Below, in pieces: positions 41,100 to 49,963 of a stretch of 64,000 nucleotides of DNA. The position numbers were made by a program, and so were the translations under genes. The stretch is from Alphaproteobacteria bacterium. GTDB lineage: Bacteria; Pseudomonadota; Alphaproteobacteria; Rhodospirillales; WMHbin7. The stretch lies in assembly GCA_015231795.1 (NCBI GenBank), contig JADGAX010000003.1:394013-458012 (forward strand). The letters run 5' to 3'. Positions within the stretch are counted from its first letter, which is position 1. The number at the start of each line of letters is the position of its first letter. The notes below the pieces were generated by a model that saw only the letters and a list, made by a program, of their open reading frames with translations, was not told the origin of the DNA and did no database searches.

Positions 41100-41541
41100 T
41101 GCCGTGCTGGCCAGGCTGGCTGCCCTTAAACAAACGCCGACGCCGGGCCTCAAGAATCTCTGGCGGGAACTTCATGGCAAGGAGCCGCCGCCCTATAACC
41201 GCCGTTTCCTCGAAAGCCGCCTGGCCTATCGCATCCAGGAACTGGCCTATGGCGGCTTGAAGCCCGAGACCATCCGCCGGTTGGAGGAAATGGCCGATGA
41301 CCTGGATAGCGGCAATGTGCTGAAACGCAAGCCGCTGGCCAACAACCGGCCCATCTCCGGAACGAGGTTGGTCCGCGAATGGCAGGGCGTCGACCATCAG
41401 GTCACCGTCCTGGATGAAGGCTTCGAATATCAGGGCCGCCCCTACAAATCGCTTTCTGCCATTGCCAGGGCCATCACAGGTACCCGCTGGAATGGCTTGA
41501 TCTTCTTTGGGCTCAAAAATCATCGGAAGCACAGCGCATGA
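41089..41541 (+). CDS. DUF2924 protein
   Basis: A 150-residue protein with the DUF2924 signatures: LKNLWRELHGKEPPPYNRRFLESRLAYRIQELAYGGL and RLVREWQGVDHQVTVLDEGFEYQGRPYKSLSAIARAITGTRWNG. It almost always neighbours a serine recombinase in this type of element. ATGA overlap with the recombinase; possibly an accessory DNA-binding factor. Confidence 0.9.
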   Translation: MTDNAVLARLAALKQTPTPGLKNLWRELHGKEPPPYNRRFLESRLAYRIQELAYGGLKPETIRRLEEMADDLDSGNVLKRKPLANNRPISGTRLVREWQGVDHQVTVLDEGFEYQGRPYKSLSAIARAITGTRWNGLIFFGLKNHRKHSA

Positions 41542-42872
41542 AAACCGCCCCCTTCCGCAAGCTGCGCTGCGCCATCTACACCCGGAAGTCCTCGGAAGAG
41601 GGCCTCGACATGGAATTCAATTCGCTCGACGCCCAGCGGGAATCCTGCGAAGCCTATATCGCCAGCCAGAAACAGGAAGGCTGGCTGCCGGTGGCTGATC
41701 GCTACGACGACGGCGGCTTCTCGGGCGGCAATCTGGAACGCCCTGGCTTGAAGCGCCTGCTGGCTGACATCGAGGCAGGCAAGGTCAATGTGGTCGTGGT
41801 CTACAAGATCGACCGATTGAGCCGGTCCTTGATGGATTTCTCTAAGCTGGTCGAGGTCTTCGACCGCCACGGCGTCACCTTCGTCTCTGTGACACAATCT
41901 TTCAACACCACGACCAGCATGGGGCGCCTGACGCTCAACATCCTGCTCAGCTTCGCGCAGTTCGAGCGCGAAGTGATCGGCGAGCGCATCCGCGACAAAT
42001 TCGCGGCCAGTCGCAAGAAGGGGATGTGGATGGGCGGCAATCCACCCCTTGGCTACGACGTCGTCAACCGCAAGCTGGTGGTCAACCAGGAAGAGGCCAA
42101 GCTGGTCCGCCACATCTTCGCCCGGTTCCTGAAAATCGGCTCGGCCACCCTGCTGGTCAAGGAATTGTCAGCGGACGGATATCGCACCAAGAGCTGGACC
42201 ACCCAGGGTGGGCGCCAGCGCGAGGGCCGCCCGCTTAACAAGAACAACATCTACAAGATGCTGAACAACCGGCTTTACCTGAGCGAGGCGGTTCACAAGG
42301 GAACAAGCTGGCCCGGCGAGCACGAAGCGATCATTGATGCTGCAACGTGGGACAAGGTACGCGCCGTGCTGGCCGACAAATCGCCCAACGTGCGCGCTGG
42401 CGATTCCCGCTCGGCAACACCTGCGCCGCTGAAAGGCCTGATCCATTGCGGCCATTGCGGGCGGGCCATGGCCCCCACCTATACCCGCAAGCAGGGGCGG
42501 CTATACCGCTATTATACCTGCATGAAGGCAATCCGGTCCGGACACGGCGAATGCCCGGTGCGCTCGGTGGCAGCGGGCGAGATCGAAGCCGCCGTCATCG
42601 GACAGGTTCGCGCCCTGCTGAAGGCCCCAGAAATCCAGGCCCGGGTCGAACGGCTGGCTGCGGGCATTCCGCCCGACAGCGTGCACAGCGCACTTACGGA
42701 CTTCGACCGCCTGTGGGACGAACTGTTCCCCGCCGAGCAGGCCCGCATCCTGGAGCTTTTGGTCGAGAAGGTGGCCGTCCATCCCGGCGACGTCGAACTC
42801 AAACTTAGGATCGACGGGCTGGCCAGCGTGGTGGCCGACATGAATTCGCAGAGGAAAAGGAAAGCGGCATGA
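41538..42872 (+). CDS. Large serine recombinase (integrase)
   Basis: A 444-residue recombinase. The resolvase domain has CAIYTRKSSEEG (Ser nucleophile within YTRKSS), YDDGGFSGGNLERPGL and YKIDRLSRS; then recombinase and zinc-ribbon domains (GLIHCGHCGRAMAPTYTRKQGR...YYTCMKAIRSGHGECPVRSV). It should integrate and excise the element without host factors. Its 3' third and the next gene are repeated, diverged, at 47492-48354. Confidence 0.95.
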   Translation: MKTAPFRKLRCAIYTRKSSEEGLDMEFNSLDAQRESCEAYIASQKQEGWLPVADRYDDGGFSGGNLERPGLKRLLADIEAGKVNVVVVYKIDRLSRSLMDFSKLVEVFDRHGVTFVSVTQSFNTTTSMGRLTLNILLSFAQFEREVIGERIRDKFAASRKKGMWMGGNPPLGYDVVNRKLVVNQEEAKLVRHIFARFLKIGSATLLVKELSADGYRTKSWTTQGGRQREGRPLNKNNIYKMLNNRLYLSEAVHKGTSWPGEHEAIIDAATWDKVRAVLADKSPNVRAGDSRSATPAPLKGLIHCGHCGRAMAPTYTRKQGRLYRYYTCMKAIRSGHGECPVRSVAAGEIEAAVIGQVRALLKAPEIQARVERLAAGIPPDSVHSALTDFDRLWDELFPAEQARILELLVEKVAVHPGDVELKLRIDGLASVVADMNSQRKRKAA

Positions 42873-43155
42873 ACGCGCAAAACACCCTAACCCTCCGCAT
42901 TCCGATGACCATTCGCCGCATCGGCGGGAGAAAGCAGATCATCGTGCCCGAGGGAGAGGGCATTCCGAAACGACATTCTGCCAAGCCGGACGAGGCGTTG
43001 TTGAAGGCGCTCGCCCGCGCTTTCAAGTGGAAGCGCATGATCGAGGACGGTCAGGTCCGTTCGTTGAACGAATTGGCCGAGGCCGAGAAGCTGAACGGCT
43101 CCTATGTCAGTCGCATCTTCCGCCTCACCCTGCTGGCCCCCGACATCGTCGAGGC
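42291..43155 (+). repeat. Direct repeat, copy 1 (recombinase 3' part and HTH gene)
   Basis: About 865 bases from GTTCACAAGGGAACAAGC to the codons for DIVEA are clearly homologous to 47492-48354. By eye, differences are mainly third-position changes scattered throughout, so the copies are related elements and not a recent duplication. The pair encloses 4.3 kb that includes the primase-helicase gene. Confidence 0.85.
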
Positions 43156-43273
43156 AATTCTGGAAGGCCGCCAGCCCCGCACCCTGCAACTGGCCGACCT
43201 GCTGGAAGACGTACCAGTGGAATGGGCGGAGCAGAGGGAGGGGTTTGATCGTAGGCCTGTGCAGACAGATTAA
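42869..43273 (+). CDS. Recombinase-associated small DNA-binding protein
   Basis: A 134-residue protein. IPMTIRRIGGRKQIIVPEG leads to a helix-turn-helix-like RAFKWKRMIEDGQVRSLNELAEAEKLNGSYVSRIFRLTLLAPDIVEAILEGRQPRTLQLADLL, similar to the ParB HTH. Commonly found after this class of recombinase; it may be the directionality factor. ATGA overlap with the recombinase; a second truncated copy is at 48068. Confidence 0.8.
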   Translation: MNAQNTLTLRIPMTIRRIGGRKQIIVPEGEGIPKRHSAKPDEALLKALARAFKWKRMIEDGQVRSLNELAEAEKLNGSYVSRIFRLTLLAPDIVEAILEGRQPRTLQLADLLEDVPVEWAEQREGFDRRPVQTD

Positions 43274-43485
43274 CTTTCCCTCAGATGGCATTTTGCCAGC
43301 CTGACCAACTGCTTCTCCTCGAGCCGCTTGCCATCAACAAGATGATGACTGATCCCGGCCCGGTAAACCGTATGACCCGCAAGACGAAGGGAGCGAACAG
43401 CCTGCCAGAATTCCGCGGGTTCTGGTGCAGCCTTGCGGGGCTGGGTTGGATGGGAGAAGAGAGGAAGTTGATCTGTCGGTTTCAT
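43270..43485 (-). CDS. Small basic protein, unknown
   Basis: About 71 residues (ATG 43485; 43494 also possible): TQPRKAAPEPAEFWQAVRSLRLAGHTVYRAGISHHLVDGKRLEEKQLVRLAKCHL. The helical, basic composition looks real, and the gene is convergent with the HTH gene with a four-base overlap. The region 43486-43640 has nothing else that I recognise. Confidence 0.45.
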   Translation of the reverse strand: MKPTDQLPLFSHPTQPRKAAPEPAEFWQAVRSLRLAGHTVYRAGISHHLVDGKRLEEKQLVRLAKCHLRES

Positions 43486-43640
43486 TGTTCCCATCGGCAA
43501 AAAATTTTGGAACGCAAGATTATCCAGGCTCAACGGTCCTTGCAACAGATTCATGCCTCCATTTTTATGGTATGCTGCGCTTGGAAATGGGCCATATTTT
43601 TCTTCTTGTTTTTTTGCTGACGTCGCACAGGCAGGTTTTA

Positions 43641-44156
43641 ATGAAAGTCTCGGAACAAGATGCATCTGATTTTATCCAGGGATATACGCTGATTCTAACT
43701 CAGATCGGCGGCTTTTCCGTTAATAAGCGAACCAAAAACTTTCTGGATAAGTTCGCTTCTGCGCGCTCAAAACTATGCTCAGATCGTTCCCTTCTTAATT
43801 CTGCCGTAGACAAGCTTATGGCCAGATCGATTGATCTTCCGCCAGAAGTGGTAAAAGGCATGGAGAGCATTGAGGTGAAGCAGTGGGTCTATCTCAAGGA
43901 CACCAGAACCCATTCCGTGTTCATAGATCCGTCAAATCAGGCAGCCTATGGCGTGCTTGGATTAACGGAGCGCATAAGAAACATAATCGGTGGATCGGGC
44001 GCATTCGTGGAAACGGGATTGTTGCAATACAAGGGGCGCTTCATCACGGATGGGATTATCAGCAGCCTTGTTTGGTTGGGAAGGGGGATAAAGCAGGATT
44101 ACGCCGAAATCCTGTCTGAAATTAAATCGCAGGGGACGTATTACTCATCATGTTGA
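43641..44156 (+). CDS. Unknown protein upstream of the primase-helicase gene
   Basis: A 171-residue soluble protein starting MKVSEQDASDFIQGYTLILTQ. It is lower in G+C than its neighbours. Mixed alpha/beta: LPPEVVKGMESIEVKQWVYLKDTRTHSVFIDPSNQAAYGVLGL, then GAFVETGLLQYKGRFITDGIISSLVWLGRGI. No family recognised. It is 82 bases before the TOTE-type gene in the same direction and may be an accessory cargo gene. Confidence 0.65.
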   Translation: MKVSEQDASDFIQGYTLILTQIGGFSVNKRTKNFLDKFASARSKLCSDRSLLNSAVDKLMARSIDLPPEVVKGMESIEVKQWVYLKDTRTHSVFIDPSNQAAYGVLGLTERIRNIIGGSGAFVETGLLQYKGRFITDGIISSLVWLGRGIKQDYAEILSEIKSQGTYYSSC

Positions 44157-44238
44157 TACGGGCTCAGATTATGGGGCCTCTCGTCTGGTCTCACCGTCAG
44201 GCGTAGCATCGAAGAACCAGACTGATCTGCGAAAGGCC

Positions 44239-46686
44239 GTGATCGTGGCACCTGCTTTTCCCTCTGATGATGAAAAAATTCTCGATATCAGGAATCGCCT
44301 TTCTGCGCTGGAAGCGGAACGGATTGCTCTGGAGGAAAGGCTTGCCGATCTTCTGTCGCCCCAGAAAGAACTCCATGTACCCGCCTCTGTTCTCTCTGCC
44401 GTTGGATTGGTAACGGGAAATTCCTCACCCGCAGACAAGGTCTCTCTGTTTCGCTCGCTGTTTCGGGGACGGGAGGATGTCTTTCCAAAGCGCTGGACCA
44501 ATCTGAAAAGCGGAAAGTCTGGCTATTCGCCGGCCTGCGCCAACGAATGGGTAACGCGCTTGTGCGGCAAGCCCAAGGTTAAGTGCACAGACTGCCCCAA
44601 CCGCCGCTTTCTACCTGTGACCGATGCCGTCGTCGCGCAGCATCTGCGTGGCGAAGGGCTGGACGGGAGGGACTTCACTATTGGCGTCTATCCTCTGTTG
44701 GCAGATGAAACCTGCTGGTTTCTCGCCGCCGACTTCGACAAGACGTCCTGGAGAGACGATATCTCAGCCTTTCTGGAAACATGCCGGATCAAGGGCATCC
44801 CGGCAGCCGTGGAGCGCTCCCGGTCCGGCAACGGCGGACACGTTTGGATTTTCTTCGCCGATCCTGTCCCCGCTGGCCTAGCTCGTCGATTGGGGGCGCA
44901 TATCCTGACCGAGACAATGGAACGCGCCCCTGACCTCGGCTTTGGATCCTACGACCGCTTTTTCCCCAACCAGGACACCATGCCGTCTGGCGGGTTCGGT
45001 AACTTAATTGCTCTGCCTTTGCAGCACCGCCCCCGTGAGGCCGGAAACAGCGTCTTTCTTGATGCCAAATTCGAGCAGTATCCCGATCAGTGGCGCTACC
45101 TGTCAGAGATCCGAAAAATGACTTTGGCTGAAGTGTCCGCCCTGACCGAGGAGGCTGGCCGCCAGGGACGCATCTTGGGCGTACGCCTACCGATGGACGA
45201 GGATGACGAGGAACCCTGGCTGGCGCCGCCATCCCGGCGCAAGCCGGAGATTCCGGTTGGCGGCCCCTTGCCTGAAGCAATCGACATGGTACTGGGCAAT
45301 CAAATCTACATTGACCGCACGCCCCTTCCGCCTGCTCTGGTAAATCGGCTCGTTCGTCTAGCCGCGTTCCAGAACCCCGAATTTTACAGCGCTCAGGCTA
45401 TGCGCCTGCCCACCTTCGGCACTCCTCGTATCATTGGTTGTGCAGAATTATTGTCTCATCATGTGGCGTTGCCCCGTGGCTGCCGCGATCAGGCGGAAGC
45501 ATTGCTTGCCTCGCTGGGGATCGGCATCCGCTGCCGTGACGAACGCCATGTCGGCCATCCCGTCGAGACGGCTTTCGTCGGCAGCCTGACGCTGGAGCAG
45601 CAGGCCGCTGCCGATGCTCTGCTGCGGCACGATACCGGGGTGCTGGCGGCAACTACGGCTTTCGGCAAGACGGTTGTCGCCGCCTATGCCATTGCTGCCC
45701 GCAAGACCAATACGCTGGTTCTGGTCCATCGCCGACAACTCCTCGATCAATGGATCGCCCGGCTTTCCACTTTTCTCGATCTTCCGCCCAAGTCCATCGG
45801 CCAAATCGGCGGCGGCAAACGCAAGCCTGGCGGCATCGTTGATGTCGCCATCATTCAGAGCTTGGTGCGCAAGGGCGAAGTCGATGACCTTGTCGGCAAC
45901 TACGGCCATCTGGTGGTTGATGAATGCCACCACCTTTCGGCAGTCAGTTTCGAGGCGGTAGCGCGCCGCTGCAAGGCTAAATATGTTCTTGGTCTATCGG
46001 CAACAGTCACCCGCAAGGATGGGCATCACCCAATCATCTTCATGCAGTGTGGCCCAGTACGGTTCCGGGTCGATGCCAAACGTCAGGCGGCCCAGCGCCC
46101 GTTTGGACACCGGGTAATTCTTCGCCATACCGGGTTTACACTGCCGCCGGAGATGACCTCCGACCGTCCGGCGATCCAGGATGTATACAGTGCCCTGGCC
46201 AAGGATGATGCACGTAACGCGCTGATCTTCGACGACGTCCTGACATCGCTGGAGGCGAGACGCTCTCCGGTGATCCTAACCGAGCGCAAGGAACATGCAT
46301 TGCTGCTGGCGGAACAGCTATCGCGCTTTGCTCGCAACGTCATCGTGTTGCATGGAGGTATGGGGATAAAGTCGCGGCGCGCTGTGACAGAACACTTGGA
46401 GGCGATCGCGGAGAACGAGGAGCGGGTGCTGATCGCCACTGGCCGCTACATCGGCGAAGGCTTTGACGATGCCCGACTCGACACGCTGTTCTTAACTATG
46501 CCTATCTCCTGGCGCGGCACACTGGCCCAATATGCCGGTCGTCTGCATCGCCTCCATCCTGGGAAGCGCGAGGTGATCGTTTATGACTACGTGGATGATA
46601 CTGTCCCGGTTCTGGCGCGCATGAGCAGCAAGCGGATCAGGGGATATGACAGCCTGGGATATTCGGTTTCGGCAGTCTGTAGCTGA
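44239..46686 (+). CDS. AEP primase-SF2 helicase fusion, TOTE conflict-system type
   Basis: An 815-residue protein starting at GTG. A short coiled coil (about 15-40) is followed by an archaeo-eukaryotic primase domain (about 60-290): FPKRWTNLKSGKSGYSPACANEW, a Cys group CGKPKVKCTDCPNRRF, metal site DFD at 165-167 and ERSRSGNGGHVWIFF. Then a spacer and an SF2 helicase: AFGKT (474-478), VDECHHLSA (from 560), SATVTRKDGHHP, AQYAGRLHRLHPGKREV. This architecture is catalogued as TOTE conflict systems, thought to detect foreign nucleic acid. No nuclease domain is visible in it or immediately beside it. Confidence 0.85.
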   Translation: MIVAPAFPSDDEKILDIRNRLSALEAERIALEERLADLLSPQKELHVPASVLSAVGLVTGNSSPADKVSLFRSLFRGREDVFPKRWTNLKSGKSGYSPACANEWVTRLCGKPKVKCTDCPNRRFLPVTDAVVAQHLRGEGLDGRDFTIGVYPLLADETCWFLAADFDKTSWRDDISAFLETCRIKGIPAAVERSRSGNGGHVWIFFADPVPAGLARRLGAHILTETMERAPDLGFGSYDRFFPNQDTMPSGGFGNLIALPLQHRPREAGNSVFLDAKFEQYPDQWRYLSEIRKMTLAEVSALTEEAGRQGRILGVRLPMDEDDEEPWLAPPSRRKPEIPVGGPLPEAIDMVLGNQIYIDRTPLPPALVNRLVRLAAFQNPEFYSAQAMRLPTFGTPRIIGCAELLSHHVALPRGCRDQAEALLASLGIGIRCRDERHVGHPVETAFVGSLTLEQQAAADALLRHDTGVLAATTAFGKTVVAAYAIAARKTNTLVLVHRRQLLDQWIARLSTFLDLPPKSIGQIGGGKRKPGGIVDVAIIQSLVRKGEVDDLVGNYGHLVVDECHHLSAVSFEAVARRCKAKYVLGLSATVTRKDGHHPIIFMQCGPVRFRVDAKRQAAQRPFGHRVILRHTGFTLPPEMTSDRPAIQDVYSALAKDDARNALIFDDVLTSLEARRSPVILTERKEHALLLAEQLSRFARNVIVLHGGMGIKSRRAVTEHLEAIAENEERVLIATGRYIGEGFDDARLDTLFLTMPISWRGTLAQYAGRLHRLHPGKREVIVYDYVDDTVPVLARMSSKRIRGYDSLGYSVSAVCS

Positions 46687-47223
46687 GAACTGAGAACCTT
46701 TGTGGGCGACCCACCGCCGCCCCCTGGTGAAAGTCATAATCTGAGCCACGCTGTTGATCTTTGATTCGCCCTCAGACCCTTTTCGCGCCCGCCCAAAGTG
46801 GCGAAAAGGTCAACAGCTTTGCGTCCCATAACCCTCTGAATTTCCACGAAATCAAAATCTCGTACCTTTCCGGCAAGGTCAACAGCCTTCTGAGAAAAGG
46901 GGCCGGAGAGAAGGGGTTTTGGGAGAAATCGGGGCCAAACAGTGCCGCCAAGGTCAACGGCCACAGCTAAAAAACTGCGCCAAACCTGGGCTTTTCAGGC
47001 CCTTGCCAGCACGCCAGAGAATGTCTGGAAAAAGATATTGGCGGGGCGCAGGCGCTTCCAGATGAACCTTCTCCGCCTTGCCGCAATAGGTTGCAATGCC
47101 ACTGCATGTAGATAATTCGCATGTATATAAGACCACATATTTATATATAGGAATTTATATTGACACGCTTCGCTCATTGCGATTTCATATGTTCATAGTT
47201 AACAACCACAGGAAGTTTGTGTC
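46687..47223. other. Intergenic region with hairpin and AAGGTCAACAGC repeats
   Basis: No gene is supported in these 537 bases. CCTTTTCGC (46778-46786) pairs with GCGAAAAGG (46801-46809), with outer arms GCTGTTGATC (46750) and GGTCAACAGC (46808). AAGGTCAACAGC recurs at 46806 and 46875, and AAGGTCAACGGC at 46950. Between 47100 and 47215 the DNA is A/T-rich (promoter-like) before the truncated gene at 47224. Confidence 0.5.
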
Positions 47224-47491
47224 ATGTCCAGTACTACACGTCCCCAGATCAGGGAGGCCCTGCGGACGCTCGTCGCCGACAAGCGTTACCGGGACCACAG
47301 CCACCCCGAACACGATGCCTACGTCGCCCATGTAACCGGCGAGTTCAAACGGGTCTATCCCGGCATCTATGTGCCGGGCAGTTCGCACATGTATGCCAAT
47401 GACCCGGAAGGCGGACCGGAAGCCATCGTCGAAGTTCGCGCCTATTCCCAAAGCCGGGACGGCAGTACTGTTCAGGTTTCCGAGCACACGC
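47224..47491 (+). pseudogene. Unknown gene truncated by fusion to recombinase remnant
   Basis: About 89 residues (MSSTTRPQIREALRTLVADKRYRDHSHPEHDAYVAHVTGEFK onward, PGSSHMYANDPEGGPEAIVEVRAYSQSRDG) look like real coding sequence. At 47492 it runs out of frame into recombinase sequence, so its 3' part was lost by recombination. Confidence 0.6.
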
Positions 47492-48071
47492 GTTCAAGGG
47501 AACGAGCTGGCCCGGCGAGCACGAGGCGATCATCGATTTGGCGACATGGGACAAGGTTCGCGCCGTGCTGGCCGAAAAATCGCCCCGGGTGCGGGCAGGC
47601 GCTTCCCGAGCGGCAACGCCAGCGCCCCTCAAGGGCCTGATCCATTGCGGCCATTGCGGAAGGGCCATGGCCCCCACCTATACCCGCAAGCAGGGGCGTC
47701 TTTACCGGTATTATACATGCATGAAGGCGATCAGGTCCGGGCACGGCGAATGCCCGGTGCGCTCGGTGGCGGCAGGCGAGATCGAGGCCGCTGTCATCGG
47801 TCAGGTTCGCGCCTTGCTAAAGGCCCCTGAAATCCAGGCTCGGGTCGAACGGCTGGCCGCAGACATTCCGCCCGCCGACGTGCGCAGCGCTTTGGCGGAA
47901 TTTGACCGCCTGTGGGATGAACTATTCCCCGCCGAGCAGGCCCGCATACTGGAACTGCTGGTCGAGAAGGTGGCCGTCCATCCCGGCGACGTCGAGTTGA
48001 AGCTTAGGATCGATGGGCTGGCCAGCGTGGTTGCCGATATGAACTCGCAGCGCAAAAGGAAGGCCGCATGA
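47492..48071 (+). pseudogene. Serine recombinase, C-terminal remnant only
   Basis: From 47492 the DNA is homologous to the recombinase at 41538: GTTCA-AGGGAACGAGCTGG (two bases missing relative to copy 1), then EHEAIID, AEKSPRVRAGASRAATPAPLKGLIHCGHCGRAMAP with the zinc ribbon and the coiled C-terminus to KRKAA. The catalytic resolvase domain is absent, so it cannot recombine. It has no start of its own that would give a sensible domain. Confidence 0.85.
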
Positions 48072-48354
48072 TTTCCCAGGACACCCTGACCATCCGCATT
48101 CCGATGACCATTCGCCGTATCGGCGGGCGCAAGCAGATCATCGTGCCCGAGGGCGAGGGTATTCCGGAGCGCCGTTGCTCCAAGCCTGACGAGGCGCTGC
48201 TGAAGGCGCTCGCACGCGCCTTCAAATGGAAGCGAATGATTGAGGAGGGGCAGGTCCTCTCGCTCAACGAGCTGGCCGAGGCCGAGAAGCTGAACGGCTC
48301 CTATGTCAGCCGCATTCTCCGCCTTACCCTGCTGGCCCCCAATATCGTCGAGGC
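47492..48354 (+). repeat. Direct repeat, copy 2 (diverged)
   Basis: The partner of 42291-43155. Its two ends coincide with the two abrupt breaks in coding sequence (47491/47492 and 48354/48355), so this block was pasted between unrelated genes. Confidence 0.85.
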
Positions 48355-48457
48355 TAACTGCATAGATATTGACGGTTCGCTTTCTCCCCTCAGCTTAATT
48401 GGTGTATACTCGCTTTTGTTTTGGCAGATCATTGCAGCTGTGGAGATTTTGCTCTAA
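48068..48457 (+). pseudogene. Second copy of the recombinase-associated HTH gene, 3' part replaced
   Basis: The first 95 residues match the product of 42869 (RIPMTIRRIGGRKQIIVPEGEGIPERRCSKPDEALLKALARAFKWK onward). At 48354, after NIVEA, similarity stops and 34 unrelated residues (NCIDIDGSLSPLSL, then hydrophobic) lead to a stop overlapping the start of the next gene (TAATG). Confidence 0.75.
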
Positions 48458-49452
48458 TGGATCAGCATGATCCAACGCCAGAGGCCGCCTTGGATGGCGG
48501 CACCAAGAGATGGGAAGACCTTTCCAGTGCTGAGAGAGAGACTTTTTTGCTTGCCGCCTTTTGCGGTAACGAGGCGTGGCAAAGCGTCGCCAATCATCTC
48601 GGCCTCGATCCTGTCTTGGCCCTAAGGCTGGCGACTTCCTTGTGCCACTTGGCATCTCCGCCACAGTCCGAAGATGAACGCCTGAAGCGCGAACACGCCG
48701 CGCTACTATTTCACGGGCGCCGCCCCCTCGGCCTTGCTCTTATCGCGGCCATTTCACTTCGAGATGGCATTCCGCTCCCGCGTGAACTGGACACTGGCAC
48801 GGGTTCAATCTCACGGCGGGTTCCGGACGATGTTCTTCATCTGGATGATGACGTGGAGCCGCCAATCCCCCCCCCCTGTTTGCCTCAAGAAAGGCTTCCC
48901 GCCTTATCCAGCCATCCCGGAAGGAACCTGGCCCGCCTGAGATACTTGGCAAAGCTGTCCATGGGCGCGGCGCGGGCCGGACTTGGCTGGGCAGGGTGGA
49001 GGATTGGACATGGCGCCATTTCGCTTGTTCGTGCTTCAAAGGCCGCTGTTCTCGGCTTCAGACAACATAAAGCTGTGTTGCTCCATCAGCTTGTGGCTTG
49101 GAGAGCATCTGCTCTCTTAAGATTGAAGGCGAGAGAACGCCAGTGTCTTCGCATCGCCGCGAAGGATCTGCTCTCGCCTGCCAGCGAGACGGCTGCGGGC
49201 AAGTGGCAGGACATGGGCGAATCGACGAAAAACATGCTCATCGCCTCGGCACTGCGCGGTTATCCTCCCGCCCTCGCCTTTATCAAGAGCGTCGCGCCCT
49301 TTATTCGTTCTCTTCCGAACCAGGATGAAAGGAAAGATCCGCATCTTGCATACGAACCGGAACTGCGTTGCCGCCGGATTCAAAAGGCTCTCAACCGGCA
49401 GAATTCCAGGTTCTTCCGGTTGCTGTGGAGATTTTTTCCGCCTCTTGGCTAG
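48457..49452 (+). CDS. Unknown 331-residue protein
   Basis: Start ATG overlaps the preceding stop (TAATG). N-terminus MDQHDPTPEAALDGGTKRWEDLSSAERETFLLAAFCGNEAWQSVANHLGLDPVLALRLATSLCHL could be a helix-turn-helix; the centre is acidic/Pro-rich (DDDVEPPIPPPCLPQ) across a run of ten C at 48867-48876; the C-terminal half is basic, Ala/Leu-rich, with a possible amphipathic or membrane stretch. The frame is intact. No family recognised; it may be a regulator tied to the recombinase module or a host gene at the element edge. Confidence 0.55.
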   Translation: MDQHDPTPEAALDGGTKRWEDLSSAERETFLLAAFCGNEAWQSVANHLGLDPVLALRLATSLCHLASPPQSEDERLKREHAALLFHGRRPLGLALIAAISLRDGIPLPRELDTGTGSISRRVPDDVLHLDDDVEPPIPPPCLPQERLPALSSHPGRNLARLRYLAKLSMGAARAGLGWAGWRIGHGAISLVRASKAAVLGFRQHKAVLLHQLVAWRASALLRLKARERQCLRIAAKDLLSPASETAAGKWQDMGESTKNMLIASALRGYPPALAFIKSVAPFIRSLPNQDERKDPHLAYEPELRCRRIQKALNRQNSRFFRLLWRFFPPLG

Positions 49453-49495
49453 CGCCAACCTGCTATGGAGGGCTGACTGCAAAGGCAATGCAGCC

Positions 49496-49849
49496 CTAGA
49501 CCTGCGGAGCTTCCACCGACGTCAGCAGCCGCTCAACAAGTTTGCCTTCACGCAAATGCAAGGACAGGATCTCTTCGATGTCGGCGCTCGTTTTCACTGA
49601 ATACCAGACGCCTTCAGGATAGATCACCAGCACCGGCCCCTGGCCGCACCGGCCAAGACACCCCGCGTAGTTGAATCGGGTCTTTTCGAGATTCATCTCC
49701 TTGAAAATCTTGCGGGCGGCCTCCGCCATGTCCTGCGCACCCCTTTCAGCGCACGAACTTGTCGGATGCCCATCTGGCCGCCGGTTGGTACACATGAAGA
49801 GGTGCGCCCGGAAGTGTTCCGCAAGCTTGTTCGAGACGTTGCTGTTCAT
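49496..49849 (-). CDS. [2Fe-2S] thioredoxin-like ferredoxin
   Basis: Start at ATG 49849 (MNSNVSNKLAEHFRAHLFMC). A 117-residue protein with four cysteines in the thioredoxin-like [2Fe-2S] pattern: FMCTNRRPDGHPTSSC and YAGCLGRCGQGP. It should carry one electron; next to an iron importer it may help reduce or handle iron. It is downstream of fbpA on the same strand with a 114-base gap. Confidence 0.85.
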   Translation of the reverse strand: MNSNVSNKLAEHFRAHLFMCTNRRPDGHPTSSCAERGAQDMAEAARKIFKEMNLEKTRFNYAGCLGRCGQGPVLVIYPEGVWYSVKTSADIEEILSLHLREGKLVERLLTSVEAPQV

Positions 49850-49963
49850 GAAAACCGGCTCCTGTGATGTAGTCTTCGACTCCGGCAGATGGGGCCCGGA
49901 GAATGTCATGGCCGCAGCCCCGCCATCCCCTAATCCAGAAGATGGCGGAGGCCGCTTGCCCGC

